Positions 1 through 8,622 of a stretch of DNA of 64,000 bases are shown here, piece by piece (position 1 is the first letter of the stretch; each line of letters starts with the position of its first letter). Under the pieces are notes generated by a model. That model was not told where the DNA came from, ran no database searches, and saw only the letters and a list, made by a program, of their open reading frames with translations. The stretch is from Paenibacillus_AB hodogayensis (GTDB taxonomy: Bacteria; Bacillota; Bacilli; Paenibacillales; NBRC-103111): NCBI RefSeq assembly GCF_039536325.1, contig NZ_BAAAYO010000006.1, forward strand, positions 827,646 to 891,645, read 5' to 3'. The translations under genes and the position numbers were made by a program.

Positions 1-252
1 CACCGAACGGACGCGCGCGCGTTCGATCTCGATCTCGCGATTGCGCGGCTCCGCTCGGGTGACCAGCGAATCGAGCAGCCGGCGGGCCGCCTCCGTCACC
101 TCGGCGACAGCTTGATTGAACGCCGCCTCGTTCGCTTTGGAGGGCTCATTGAAGCCCGACAGCTTCCTCACGAACTGGAGCGAGGCCGCCTGAATTTCGT
201 CTTCCGTAGCCGGGGGAGCGAAGTTGAACAAGGTTTTGATATTTCGGCACAT
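1..252 (-). CDS. DUF2277 family protein (partial, 3' end outside window)
   Basis: The frame starts at an ATG (complement of 250-252) behind a GGAGAAGCC ribosome binding site and stays open to the left edge, giving 84 codons without a stop. The product begins MCRNIKTLFNFAPPATEDEI, the signature opening of the DUF2277 family of small soluble bacterial proteins of unknown function (usually about 85-95 residues), so only a few residues can be missing. No catalytic motif is recognisable. Confidence 0.85.
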   Translation of the reverse strand, partial: MCRNIKTLFNFAPPATEDEIQAASLQFVRKLSGFNEPSKANEAAFNQAVAEVTEAARRLLDSLVTRAEPRNREIEIERARVRSV

Positions 253-434
253 GGCTTCTCCTTGTAAGAACCGTTTTGTTTTCATCTTACTATACTTCCC
301 CCGCATCCCGCCAGCCGCCGATTCTACCAAAATACGCCAATTCAAGCTTGCCATGATCCTAGCGGTTGCGATAGAGTAATGGGTAGGCTTTCGACAAGCG
401 CACTCTTACTCCCATAAGGAAAAAGGACCGACAC

Positions 435-857
435 GTGAAAAAGAAAACGTTGCTTTCCGTCATTGTCATGCTGATTTTGACGGCCTCCTATTTTTTACAA
501 GACTACCTTAACCCCGAATCGCAGGACAACACGGCCGCCTATACGATCGTCTTCCCGGCCGACCGTTTTCCGGAGACGGCGGCGCACATCCAATCAGCCA
601 TCCAGAAGGGACATTCCTCTATCTGTACGATTGACCGCAAAGGAGCGGAGAGCAATCGCAGAGAGTCGTTGAAGGGCGTCCCGACGAAGCCGAACTTCGA
701 CCGTGACGAATTCCCGATGGCGATGTGCGCGGAAGGCGGCAAAGGGGCGGATATCGCCTATGTCAAGCCGTCCGACAATCGGGGAGCCGGCTCCTGGGTT
801 AGCAACCAGTTGGAAAAATATCCTGACGGTACGAAGGTGGCCATTACGGTGAAATGA
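435..857 (+). CDS. nucB: NucA/NucB-type secreted deoxyribonuclease
   Basis: 140 residues from a GTG start preceded by AAGGAAAAAGGA. Residues 1-21 form a signal peptide or membrane anchor. The rest matches the DNA-entry/sporulation nuclease family of Bacillus (NucA, NucB): CTIDRKGAESNRRESLKG at 64-81, DRDEFPMAMC at 89-98 and DNRGAGSWV at 114-122, which hold the conserved acidic and Arg residues and two Cys. NucB degrades extracellular DNA during sporulation; NucA makes the cut for DNA uptake in competence. Length fits NucB. No DNA-uptake genes are adjacent, so a sporulation or biofilm-DNA role is the simpler guess. The downstream gene starts 45 bases later, possibly co-transcribed. Confidence 0.88.
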   Translation: MKKKTLLSVIVMLILTASYFLQDYLNPESQDNTAAYTIVFPADRFPETAAHIQSAIQKGHSSICTIDRKGAESNRRESLKGVPTKPNFDRDEFPMAMCAEGGKGADIAYVKPSDNRGAGSWVSNQLEKYPDGTKVAITVK

Positions 858-901
858 CCAAGCGCCGCCTCCGTCATTCTGGCGATAACGAGGTAGGAAC
901 G

Positions 902-1366
902 ATGCGGATTACGATGCAGTCCACCCTGAGAACCTCCCCCGACCTGCTGTGGGCGAGCATGAAAAGACCTTCCGCCTTTCGGAAGGTCGCCTCCCCGCTA
1001 ATGGCATTCCGATACGCCGACAACGCAAACGGCTTTCCCGCCCAATGGAGTGCAGGAAAGCCGTATCGGCTCCGGATGTATTTGTTGGGATGGCTCCCGC
1101 TCGGACATCATACCATTACCTTCGCGACGATCGACGACGGCCGCCGAACCGTCACGACCGATGAAACAGGCCGGTTATTCCGCACCTGGCGCCATACGAT
1201 GCGGGTCACCCGGGTAGACGAGCGAACGTCCGTATTCCGGGACGAGCTTTCGTTCGACAGCGGCTTGTTCACCCTCCCCGCCTCCGTCGGCGTTTATCTG
1301 TTTTTTGCGTACCGGCATATGCGGCTCAAGCAGTTGATCCGCAGCGGCTGGCAGGGTCTCTCTTGA
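902..1366 (+). CDS. SRPBCC-like (START/Bet v1 fold) protein
   Basis: About 154 residues from the ATG at 902, which has a GAGG ribosome binding site at 890-893; an in-frame ATG at 854 overlaps the stop of the nuclease gene but has no ribosome binding site of its own. The product opens MRITMQSTLRTSPDLLWASM, like the first strand and helix of SRPBCC ligand-binding domains (strand, then TSPDLLW), and continues with alternating strands and a final long helix. The function is unknown; members bind hydrophobic ligands. The family call is by eye and only moderately sure. Confidence 0.55.
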   Translation: MRITMQSTLRTSPDLLWASMKRPSAFRKVASPLMAFRYADNANGFPAQWSAGKPYRLRMYLLGWLPLGHHTITFATIDDGRRTVTTDETGRLFRTWRHTMRVTRVDERTSVFRDELSFDSGLFTLPASVGVYLFFAYRHMRLKQLIRSGWQGLS

Positions 1367-1433
1367 ATACGCTGCGCAACAGGCGAAATAGCCTCCGCAA
1401 GCGGATTCCCCCATCCTCCGACGGTTTGCCCGC

Positions 1434-1781
1434 CTACTTCCGAGACGCCAGCCAGCTTGCCAACGTCTCCACTTCCTCATCCGAAAGACTCGCGCGGAAA
1501 GGCGGCATTTTTTTGCCGCCTTGGCGTATTTGCGAAGCGATAGCGGGCTGGCCTTGCCGCCCGCCGACTTTTTGCAGATTCGGTCCGACTCCGCCCTCCA
1601 GCTCTGCGCCATGGCAGGCGATGCAGTTCGCTTTATACAGAGCTTCCGCCCGAACGGCGGGGATGCTTTCGCCGCTTCCGTCTCGTTCGCCGGTTACGCC
1701 GCTTGCGCTCCGGCTGCCGCAGCCGGCAAGCGGAACGCAAACGGCCAGAGCCGTCGCGACGATCGCCATCCTCTTGTTCAT
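1434..1781 (-). CDS. Lipoprotein class I cytochrome c
   Basis: 115 residues from the ATG at 1781 (GAGGGGGA upstream). A signal peptide ends in lipobox LAGC (Cys21), so the protein is tethered to the outer face of the membrane. The heme c site is CIACH at 53-57, and KKMPPF near residue 95 supplies the likely Met axial ligand. The short form resembles the c550/c551 cytochromes (CccA/CccB type) of Bacillales. It is the last gene of a three-gene minus-strand cluster after the multicopper oxidase and ZIP genes (19-base gap), which suggests it passes electrons to or from the oxidase. Confidence 0.88.
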   Translation of the reverse strand: MNKRMAIVATALAVCVPLAGCGSRSASGVTGERDGSGESIPAVRAEALYKANCIACHGAELEGGVGPNLQKVGGRQGQPAIASQIRQGGKKMPPFRASLSDEEVETLASWLASRK

Positions 1782-1800
1782 ATTGCCGTCCCCCTCGCCG

Positions 1801-3009
1801 TTAAACGAGCAACGCCGTCGCATACATGACCGCAATGCCCAGCCCTATGCCGGCAAAATTCCTCCAGGACAGAAGCGCGTACGAATTCCGTTCGCTTTCC
1901 TTTACGATCATCCGGGCGATGGCGTAGATGACCTGCGCGATCGCGCCCGCGCCGATCCCGAAGCATAGCGCGGCAAATGTATTGTTTACGATCAGCCCCC
2001 CGGACCAGACGCCCAGTATGGCGGGCCCGCCGCCGACGAGCGCCAGCCAGGCGAACGTTTGCCAGGTCGGCTTGCTCTTGGTCAACGGCGCGGCAATCCC
2101 GATACCCTCGGTCAAGTTGTGCAGCGTGAATCCGATGATCAGAAAAGTGCCGAGCGCAGCCTCCCCTACGGCAAAGGCCGTACCGATCGCTAAGCCTTCG
2201 CCGAAATTGTGCAGCCCGATCCCCGCCGCCAGCTTGTAAGCGAGCGATTTTCCTTCCGCATCGCCGCTCTTCGCCTTGCTTCTGCTCGCCTGATCGAGGG
2301 CGGTGAGGAACAGGAAGCTGAGCAGGGCGCCGAGCCAAACCAGACCGGTTCCCTGAAAGACGGAAGGGGCTTCCGAAGCGAACTCCAGCCCTTCCTCGAG
2401 CGTATCCACGACGAGAAAAGCGAGCAGCCCTACGGTAAAAGCCAGAACGACATGCATGCCGCGCATCGAAAACCGCCGGATGAACGGGAACCACAGCAAA
2501 CCGAGCGCCACCGGAATGACCCCGACGTACAGCCCGATCAGGGCATATTTGCCGAGCCGCTCTCCGGTCATCTCCGGCGTCTTGAAAGCCACGTCGATCG
2601 ATTTATCGAAAATCGTGCTGTTGGACGAAATGATGCGGATTTCATGGGCGTCGCCTTCCACCCACGGATACGGAAGCGTAATGGTAGCCCGGCTCATCCG
2701 CGAAATCGTCGTCCCCGGCTCCATCGTAAAATTCCAATACGCGTCATCCACCATAATCTGCGCGATCGTGAGGTCCTCCGGCCCCGAGTTCAGCACCTTC
2801 ATGGTGATGCCGCCGTCCGTCAATACGGTCTTCTCGATATCCATCTTCTCGATCGGCACGGGGGATTGTTCGTCGACACCGGTGCCGAGCGTCATAATCC
2901 CCGCGATCAGGAGAATGAGCAGCACGACCGGCAATACCGCCCATGCCAGCAAGCCTCTCCGGCCGGCCTTCCCCGGCGGAGTGTTCACATTCGTTTGCAA
3001 CTGGCTCAT
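1801..3009 (-). CDS. ZIP family metal permease with N-terminal extracytoplasmic domain
   Basis: 402 residues. The C-terminal 250 residues hold eight hydrophobic segments and the two ZIP metal-site motifs, HNFGEG at 267-272 and HNLTEG at 297-302, which line the transport path for Zn, Fe or other divalent ions. A His-poor cytoplasmic loop lies near 240-258. Unusual for ZIP proteins, a first membrane helix (about 20-42) is followed by a roughly 105-residue beta-rich outside domain (about 45-150) of CARDB-like appearance. The gene follows the multicopper oxidase after 12 bases and precedes the cytochrome, so the three are probably one operon. Substrate not determinable from sequence. Confidence 0.85.
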   Translation of the reverse strand: MSQLQTNVNTPPGKAGRRGLLAWAVLPVVLLILLIAGIMTLGTGVDEQSPVPIEKMDIEKTVLTDGGITMKVLNSGPEDLTIAQIMVDDAYWNFTMEPGTTISRMSRATITLPYPWVEGDAHEIRIISSNSTIFDKSIDVAFKTPEMTGERLGKYALIGLYVGVIPVALGLLWFPFIRRFSMRGMHVVLAFTVGLLAFLVVDTLEEGLEFASEAPSVFQGTGLVWLGALLSFLFLTALDQASRSKAKSGDAEGKSLAYKLAAGIGLHNFGEGLAIGTAFAVGEAALGTFLIIGFTLHNLTEGIGIAAPLTKSKPTWQTFAWLALVGGGPAILGVWSGGLIVNNTFAALCFGIGAGAIAQVIYAIARMIVKESERNSYALLSWRNFAGIGLGIAVMYATALLV

Positions 3010-3021
3010 CTGCTTGCCCCC

Positions 3022-4065
3022 CTACTCGGCTTCGAAGAAGCCCATCCAGCCGAGCTCCGTAAATTCGCTGATATGCGCATGAAACATATACTTGCCGGCA
3101 GCCGGAAAAACGGTCTCCACGATTCCCCGCTCCCCTTGGGTGAGCGTCACGGTGTCGGTATAGTATGGCCGTGCCTCCGGATCGGCTCCGGTGGCGTAAT
3201 AGTTGAAGAAGTTAGCGTGCAGATGAAACGAATTGATCAGATCGAATTCCAGAAAATTGCTGACGTAAATGCGTACCGGCTCGCCCACCTTCACTTTAAC
3301 CGGCTCCTGCATGTAAGCAAATGCGTAGCCGTTGACCGTATACACTTCGTTCTCCCCGTCAAAATCGAGATCGTACCCGTTCATGACCATTGAGAACTCT
3401 TTGGCCGGAGAGCGCGGCTTCTTCGGGTCGATAATGAAATTGCCGTACATGCCCTTATGGATATGGTGGCGGAACGGCTGCACGTGACAATGGTACACCA
3501 TCATGCCGGCCGGCTTCGCCTCGAATTCGTATGTAAACGTTCCGCCGGGCGGAACGGCTTCCAATCCGTCCATGTTCGTCGGATGAATGCCGTGAAAATG
3601 GATCGAGTGGGGATGGGCCGTCGCGTTGCTGAATTTAACCCGGACGATGTCGCCTTCCGTGCAGCGGATCGTCGGTCCGGGAATCGTCCCGTTATAGGTC
3701 CAGCCGGGAAATTTCACTCCTTTCATAATCTCGATTTCCTTGTCCAGCGCCGTCATCTCGTACTCGCGAATCGTCCGCCCGTCCGGCGCGCGGCTTACTT
3801 TGCCGTAATCGAAATTGGTCAGCGCCTCACGGGCCATGATCAGCCCTTCCGTCTCTTCCGTGCCGGGATCGTAGCCGTGCTGCATGCCGTGATTGTCATG
3901 GCCGCTATCCTGCGCATCGTGGGACGTATGCGACTCGGCGCGGACCGCGCCTCCGAGCAAGGAACCGCGATGAAGCAAGGCGCCCCCGATCAGCGCCGCC
4001 GTTCCGACCGCTCCCGCTTGCAAAAAACTTCGACGTGAAACCTGCTTGCCGTTTGAATCTTTCAC
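3022..4065 (-). CDS. Tat-exported multicopper oxidase
   Basis: 347 residues from a GTG at 4065, chosen because GGAGGGG sits six bases upstream; the open frame extends further but without a ribosome binding site. The N-terminus has a twin-arginine signal (SRRSFLQAG, 10-18) and a His/Asp-rich linker (about 46-63). Copper-ligand motifs are HPHSIHFHGIH at 151-161, YHCHVQPFRHHIHKGM at 191-206, SFHLHANFF near 276 and a final FHAHISEFTELGWMG, so it is a two-domain blue copper oxidase. Related enzymes oxidise metals, phenols or, as copper nitrite reductase relatives, nitrogen oxides; substrate is unknown here. It heads the cluster with a ZIP permease and cytochrome c, pointing to metal redox coupled to uptake. 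Confidence 0.88.
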   Translation of the reverse strand: MKDSNGKQVSRRSFLQAGAVGTAALIGGALLHRGSLLGGAVRAESHTSHDAQDSGHDNHGMQHGYDPGTEETEGLIMAREALTNFDYGKVSRAPDGRTIREYEMTALDKEIEIMKGVKFPGWTYNGTIPGPTIRCTEGDIVRVKFSNATAHPHSIHFHGIHPTNMDGLEAVPPGGTFTYEFEAKPAGMMVYHCHVQPFRHHIHKGMYGNFIIDPKKPRSPAKEFSMVMNGYDLDFDGENEVYTVNGYAFAYMQEPVKVKVGEPVRIYVSNFLEFDLINSFHLHANFFNYYATGADPEARPYYTDTVTLTQGERGIVETVFPAAGKYMFHAHISEFTELGWMGFFEAE

Positions 4066-4278
4066 GCTGTCCCCTCCATTTTTTTGTACAAAGATAACTA
4101 TGTTTGCCAAGGGCAATTTTTTATCCAAAAAAAGAGAAATCACTCATTTCTGATCATTAGTATACGCCCAGATTTTTTTGGTGTAAAGACATTTTTTTGT
4201 TCTAATGCATGTCTTTTTCCCTAGGGAAAGATTGTGGGTTGAGCAAAACAAAAGCGCGGCCGCGCATGCGGCTCGCGC

Positions 4279-4656
4279 CTATTGGCCGTTCAGCTGTCCC
4301 CTTATCTTCGCCTCATAGTCGGCGAAAGCCGCGGAGGCGTGCCAGCCGCGTTCGTTCATCAGCATCTGGTAGCGCAGCTTCTTGACCGCCAATTCGCCGT
4401 TCAGCTTAACCTTATCGGCGTCGTCCCGGCAGCAGGCGAGCAGCTCTTCCAGCGTCACCATATCTTTGCGCAGCTGCACCTCTTCCGGAATCATCCCGGC
4501 ATTCCGGAGCAGCTTGTAGCTGACCCTCAGCTCCTCCGGCACCCCGGCGTCGTCGTCCAGACGAAGCGGCTTCCCCGCTCCGGCCAAATTGTCGAACTCG
4601 CCTTTGCGCATCGACTCCTGTACCTTCGCTTCGACGATCGCATCCATCCAATGCAT
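4279..4656 (-). CDS. DUF1992 (DnaJ homologue subfamily C28-like) protein
   Basis: 125 residues. Residues 5-70 match the DUF1992 pattern: IVEAKVQESMRKGEFDNLAG, then GKPL and PEELRVSYKLLRNAG, known in bacterial YhdN-type proteins and in eukaryotic DNAJC28. There is no J domain and the function is unknown. It begins 16 bases after the stop of the glycosyltransferase gene, with AAAGGAG upstream, so the two are likely co-transcribed. Confidence 0.85.
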   Translation of the reverse strand: MHWMDAIVEAKVQESMRKGEFDNLAGAGKPLRLDDDAGVPEELRVSYKLLRNAGMIPEEVQLRKDMVTLEELLACCRDDADKVKLNGELAVKKLRYQMLMNERGWHASAAFADYEAKIRGQLNGQ

Positions 4657-4672
4657 ACCGCACCGGCTCCTT

Positions 4673-5404
4673 TCAGTCTTTATAAAGCAGCGCTCTCAGC
4701 GCAAAACGCGGCAGCAGCAGCTGGCGTCTCCATCGCGAAGGCTGCCGGATCAGCCGGTACAGCCACTCCGCATGCAGCTTCTGCCAGACCGCGGGCGCCC
4801 GCTTCACCTTCCCCGCGACAATATCGAGGCTTCCGCCGACGCCGATGGCCACTTTTGCACCGAGATGCGCCTTATAGTTGTGGATCCAATTCTCCGCATA
4901 CGGCGCGCCCAGCGCCACGATCAGGAAGTCCGGAGCGGCTGCGCGAATGTCCTCCACGATCGCGGCTTCGTCGTCCTTGTGAAAATAGCCGTGATGCCGC
5001 CCCGCTACGCGTACGCCAGGATACCGCTCCCCGATGACCTCCGCCGCCCGCCGGCTGGTAGGCTCGTCCGCCCCGAGCAAATAAAACGACCAGCTGTGCC
5101 GGTTTCCCTTCTCCAGCAATTGAATCAGCAGATCGCAGCCGGTGACTCTCTCCGGCAGATGGCCGCCCCTCAGCCGGGATACCATCACGATGCCGATGCC
5201 GTCCGCCGTTACCAGCCCGGCCTCCTCGACGATCGATCTCAGCTTCCGGTCGTGCTGACACGACATGACAATCTCCGGATTGCCCGTCACGACATAAAAC
5301 AGCTCCTTGCGGTTTTGTCCGACGACGTCCTCCAGCAGATGCAAGCTCTGGTCCATCGTCATTTTCGGAAACGAGATTCCCATAATTTGCGCATGATTGT
5401 TCAC
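4673..5404 (-). CDS. tagA: WecG/TagA/CpsF family glycosyltransferase
   Basis: 243 residues from a GTG with GAGG upstream. The family motifs are clear: TGNPEIVMSCQHD near 41-53, TADGIGIVMVSR near 71-82, LLGADEP, VALGAPYAENWI, and GVGGSLDIVAGKVKRAP near 200-216 with WLYRLIRQPSRWRR close to the end. Enzymes of this GT26 family, such as TagA, transfer ManNAc to undecaprenyl-PP-GlcNAc in linkage-unit synthesis for wall teichoic acid, acting at the inner membrane face. No other tag genes are nearby, so a role in another surface glycan is possible. Confidence 0.88.
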   Translation of the reverse strand: MNNHAQIMGISFPKMTMDQSLHLLEDVVGQNRKELFYVVTGNPEIVMSCQHDRKLRSIVEEAGLVTADGIGIVMVSRLRGGHLPERVTGCDLLIQLLEKGNRHSWSFYLLGADEPTSRRAAEVIGERYPGVRVAGRHHGYFHKDDEAAIVEDIRAAAPDFLIVALGAPYAENWIHNYKAHLGAKVAIGVGGSLDIVAGKVKRAPAVWQKLHAEWLYRLIRQPSRWRRQLLLPRFALRALLYKD

Positions 5405-5531
5405 GAAACAAGCCTCGCCTTCAACGGTTTAGCCCAATCGTACCATATTTTGCACAACCGGGCTATTCGCCGGACCCGCCGAAGCAGGGCAATCGCATTG
5501 GACGAATCGGCGGCAAATCGAGGCATATGGC

Positions 5532-5565
5532 AAAAAAGGAGCAGGCATCTTTTCAGCCCGCTCCC
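5532..5565 (-). terminator. Rho-independent terminator of the solute-binding-protein remnant
   Basis: Read on the minus strand, GGAGCGGGC pairs with GCCTGCTCC around a short loop and is followed by six T. It lies directly after the stop of the truncated solute-binding-protein gene. Confidence 0.8.
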
Positions 5566-5570
5566 CCGGT

Positions 5571-5912
5571 TTATTTTTTCAGCAGACGCTCTGTTTCTTT
5601 CTTGAACGTATCCAGCGTAGACTCGATCGGTTTGTTGTCGTACATGATCGCCTGTATCGCTTTGAAAAATTCTTGCATGATTTGCGGCCAGGCGACGTCC
5701 TTGTTGGTGTCGATCGCATATTGCAGCTGTTCAAAAGCCGTTTTGCGGTTCGGCTCCTTGGCCCACAGCTCCTTCATCTGCGGCGACTCCGCCATCTTCT
5801 TCGTAAACGGCAAGTACCCGGTATCCAGCACAAGCTGCAGACCGCCCTTGGCGTCCGTCATTTGTCTTCCCTTGATAGCCGGGGCCGGATGCCCGGGTGT
5901 ACATCCCTTTCT
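5571..5912 (-). pseudogene. C-terminal remnant of an ABC sugar solute-binding protein
   Basis: The last ~95 codons (GGLQLVLDTGYLPFTKK ... IMYDNKPIESTLDTFKKE) are the typical C-terminal lobe of family 1 extracellular solute-binding proteins (UgpB/MalE type), which run to about 430 residues. The same frame stays open upstream with a plausible PGHPAPAIKGRQM stretch until a TAG at 5913-5915, so the first three quarters are missing. Its terminator survives. No permease or ATPase gene is near. Confidence 0.75.
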
Positions 5913-5985
5913 CTATTTCTATGCCGGCGCGAATATGCGCATGCAATATTTTGTTCATTAATGCTCATGTTTGCATTTCTCCAAA

Positions 5986-6020
5986 CGAAAAAGCCCCTCG
6001 CCATTCCCGGCAAGGGGCTG
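5986..6020 (-). terminator. Terminator of the mcp-cheW-cheA operon
   Basis: On the minus strand AGCCCCTTGCC pairs with GGCGAGGGGCT, followed by five T. It lies 66 bases after the cheA stop and separates the operon from the solute-binding-protein remnant. Confidence 0.85.
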
Positions 6021-6085
6021 TTCAAGTTTACATATTGCCGAACTCGCAGCCTGGACGCATCCGCATCCCTTCCGCGTAAGTCTCG

Positions 6086-8155
6086 TTACAATCCGTGCCT
6101 CTTGCCCCGCAGCTTGACGAAATAGCCGGCTTCCAGAATAAGCGCCACGCGTCCGTTGCCCAAAATCGTCGCTCCCGCCACATGCTCCATCTTCCCCAGC
6201 ATCGGAGGCAGCGTCTTGATGACGATCTCTTGGTTGCCCAACGTTTCGTCCACTGCCAATGCCACCTTCTTGTCCAGCAGCGCAATAATAACGACGGAGA
6301 CGTTTTTGCCGACGGCGGAAGGGGCCGGGTAGCCCAGCACTTCTTGAAGACGGACGAGCGGAATGATTTCGTTGCGGATCATGATAACGTCGTTGCCCTG
6401 CACTTTTTGGACGCTCTCGCGCGGGATACGCACGATTTCCGATACATTGTTCATCGGCACGACGTATTCGCGGCCGCACACTTTCACCATCAACCCCGTA
6501 ATGATCGCGAGCGTCAGCGGAAGCCGGATCGTGAAGCACGTACCCTCGTCCGGAACCGAACGGATCGAGATGAGTCCGTTCAGCCGTTCGATCTGATTGC
6601 GGACGATGTCCATCCCTACCCCGCGGCCGGATATTTCGCTAACCGCGGAAGCGGTGGAGAAGCCCGGCTGGAAGATGAGATGGATCGCCTCCTGCTCCGT
6701 CAGCCGTCCGGCCAGCTCTTCGGTAAGCAAACCTTTGCGGACGGCCGACTGCCTGATCGTATCGGGGCGTATGCCTCCCCCGTCGTCCTCGACAGTAATG
6801 ACCACCTGGTTGTCCTCGTGAAACGAGTTCAGCCGGACCCGGCCGCGCTCCGGCTTGCCTTTGGCGGATCGGGCCTCCGGGGCTTCGATGCCGTGGTCGA
6901 GCGCATTGCGGACGAGATGAATAAGAGGGTCGCCGATTTCCTCGATCAACGTCCGGTCCAGCTCCGTCTCCGTTCCGTCCAGCACCAGCTCGATATCTTT
7001 GCCCAGATTGCGCGACAAGTCGCGGACCATGCGCGGAAACCGGTTGAACAGATGCTCAATGGGCAGCATCCGCGCTTTCATGATGCTTTCGTGCAGTTCC
7101 CCGACGATGCGGACCATATGATCGGAGACATCGCTCAGCCGTTCCGTAAACTCCTCGTTCGGATACCGCTGGGACGCCGTCCGCTTCAGCTCGGCCAGCG
7201 AGGTCTGATCGATCAGCAGTTCTCCCACCAGATTCATCAGCTGCTCCAGCCTTTCGACGCTGACGCGGATCGTTTGCGCTCCCTGTCTCTGCCGTTCCTC
7301 GGCGGCAACCGGCTGCGGCTCCTTGACGGGGAGGTAAGTCGCTTCCTCCTCCGGCTGTTCACCGGCTGCGGACTCGGTCCTTGCCCCGGAAGCAGCATCG
7401 GTTGCCGCGACGGACGACGGCGAGGCCAACTGCTTGTATTCGGCCGCCTGAACGTCGCGTACATCCGTTTCCTCGCTAAGCTCGGCCACGACCCGTTCGG
7501 CATCCATCAGCGTCCCGACCAGCAGGCGGACGGTCCCGTAGATGGAATCGTCCTGCTGCGATCCCGTAGGCAGCAGAGGCTCGGTCATCGCGACAGGTCC
7601 GATCGAGCCGGCGATTTTATCGGCGATCAGGTAGAAGCGCGCCCCTTTCATCGGGCATTCTTCCGCAAACCGGATCTGCACGGTAAGCAGGCGCAAGCCC
7701 GAATGCAGCATATTCTCCGCCGCCATCGACTGCTCCGGCGTCAGCTCGGGCAAGGCAGCAGGCCCGGCGGATTCGCGATCGCCGCGGGCAAAGCGTCCGA
7801 GCGCTGTCACCATGCGGGCAATATCCGCATATGGACCGTTATGCGCGTACTGATCGCGCAGCTTTTTCAACAAATCCAGCGACTGGAACAACAGCTCGAC
7901 GAGCGCATCGTCGACCTCCAGCCGGCGTCCTCTGACCATATCGAGCAGGTGCTCCATCTCGTGGGTAAGCTGCTTCATCTCGCCGAACTCCATCGCCGCC
8001 GACGATCCCTTGATCGTATGGGCCGCACGGAAGATCGATTGGACAAGCGGTTCGGTCACCTGCTGTTCCAGCTCGAGCAGATCCTGTTCGATCCGCTCCA
8101 GTTGGTCGGCCAGTTCTTCCATAAAAGCTTCGCGGTAGACCGACATATCGTTCAT
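6086..8155 (-). CDS. cheA: Chemotaxis histidine kinase CheA
   Basis: 689 residues with the full CheA order: Hpt domain with phospho-accepting His46 (HTIKGSS at 46-52), a P2-like region and Pro/Glu-rich linkers (about 200-295), a dimerisation domain (ERLEQLMNLVGELL), the ATP-binding kinase core (NALDHGIE, DDGGGIRPDTI, GRGVGMDIV) and a C-terminal CheW-like coupling domain. It phosphorylates CheY and CheB in response to receptors. It is the last gene of an operon with mcp and cheW (18-base gap to cheW). No cheY, cheB, cheR or flagellar genes are in the window, so this is a satellite cluster. Confidence 0.95.
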   Translation of the reverse strand: MNDMSVYREAFMEELADQLERIEQDLLELEQQVTEPLVQSIFRAAHTIKGSSAAMEFGEMKQLTHEMEHLLDMVRGRRLEVDDALVELLFQSLDLLKKLRDQYAHNGPYADIARMVTALGRFARGDRESAGPAALPELTPEQSMAAENMLHSGLRLLTVQIRFAEECPMKGARFYLIADKIAGSIGPVAMTEPLLPTGSQQDDSIYGTVRLLVGTLMDAERVVAELSEETDVRDVQAAEYKQLASPSSVAATDAASGARTESAAGEQPEEEATYLPVKEPQPVAAEERQRQGAQTIRVSVERLEQLMNLVGELLIDQTSLAELKRTASQRYPNEEFTERLSDVSDHMVRIVGELHESIMKARMLPIEHLFNRFPRMVRDLSRNLGKDIELVLDGTETELDRTLIEEIGDPLIHLVRNALDHGIEAPEARSAKGKPERGRVRLNSFHEDNQVVITVEDDGGGIRPDTIRQSAVRKGLLTEELAGRLTEQEAIHLIFQPGFSTASAVSEISGRGVGMDIVRNQIERLNGLISIRSVPDEGTCFTIRLPLTLAIITGLMVKVCGREYVVPMNNVSEIVRIPRESVQKVQGNDVIMIRNEIIPLVRLQEVLGYPAPSAVGKNVSVVIIALLDKKVALAVDETLGNQEIVIKTLPPMLGKMEHVAGATILGNGRVALILEAGYFVKLRGKRHGL

Positions 8156-8173
8156 GCGGCTAACCTCCTGTTC

Positions 8174-8599
8174 TTACTCGCGAAGAAGCACTTCGTCCAG
8201 TTTTAATATGCCGACCAGCTGCTGCTCCTTGAGGCCGATGCCGAGGAAATACGAGCCGCTTATGTTCCCCGCCTGCTCGGGAGGCGGCTGAATGTCCGTA
8301 TACGAGGTCACTTTGTTCACCCGGTCGACGATGATGCCCACCGATTCCTCGCGGTGCTTTACGACGACGATACGCGTGCTTTTCGTGTAAGCTTCGTCGG
8401 GCAGGCCGAACAGATCGCGCAGGGCGATCACCGGCACCACCTTGCCGCGCAGATTGATGACGCCCTTGACGTACCGCCGGGAATGCGGGATGTCGGTAAT
8501 CGTCTGCAGCTTGATAATTTCGTGCACGTCCCCGATTTTCACCGCATAGTTTTCAAGTCCGATGCCAAATTCGATATATTGCTCCAGTTGAGAGGTCAT
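8174..8599 (-). CDS. cheW: Chemotaxis coupling protein CheW
   Basis: 141 residues forming a single CheW domain: FGIGLENYAVKIGDVHEIIK at 11-30, then IPHSRRYVKGVINLRGKVVPVI-type coupling strand and VGIIVDRV. It links the methyl-accepting receptor to CheA. It lies between mcp (23-base gap) and cheA (18-base gap). Confidence 0.95.
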   Translation of the reverse strand: MTSQLEQYIEFGIGLENYAVKIGDVHEIIKLQTITDIPHSRRYVKGVINLRGKVVPVIALRDLFGLPDEAYTKSTRIVVVKHREESVGIIVDRVNKVTSYTDIQPPPEQAGNISGSYFLGIGLKEQQLVGILKLDEVLLRE

Positions 8600-8622
8600 A
8601 ATCTCACATCCGTGTCCTAGTA

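Noticed and set aside
6095..8206. 703-codon open frame on the plus strand across the cheA region
   Set aside because: It is the mirror of cheA; the product is rich in Arg, His, Asp and Leu with no domain, and cheA is unmistakable on the other strand. High GC produces such frames.
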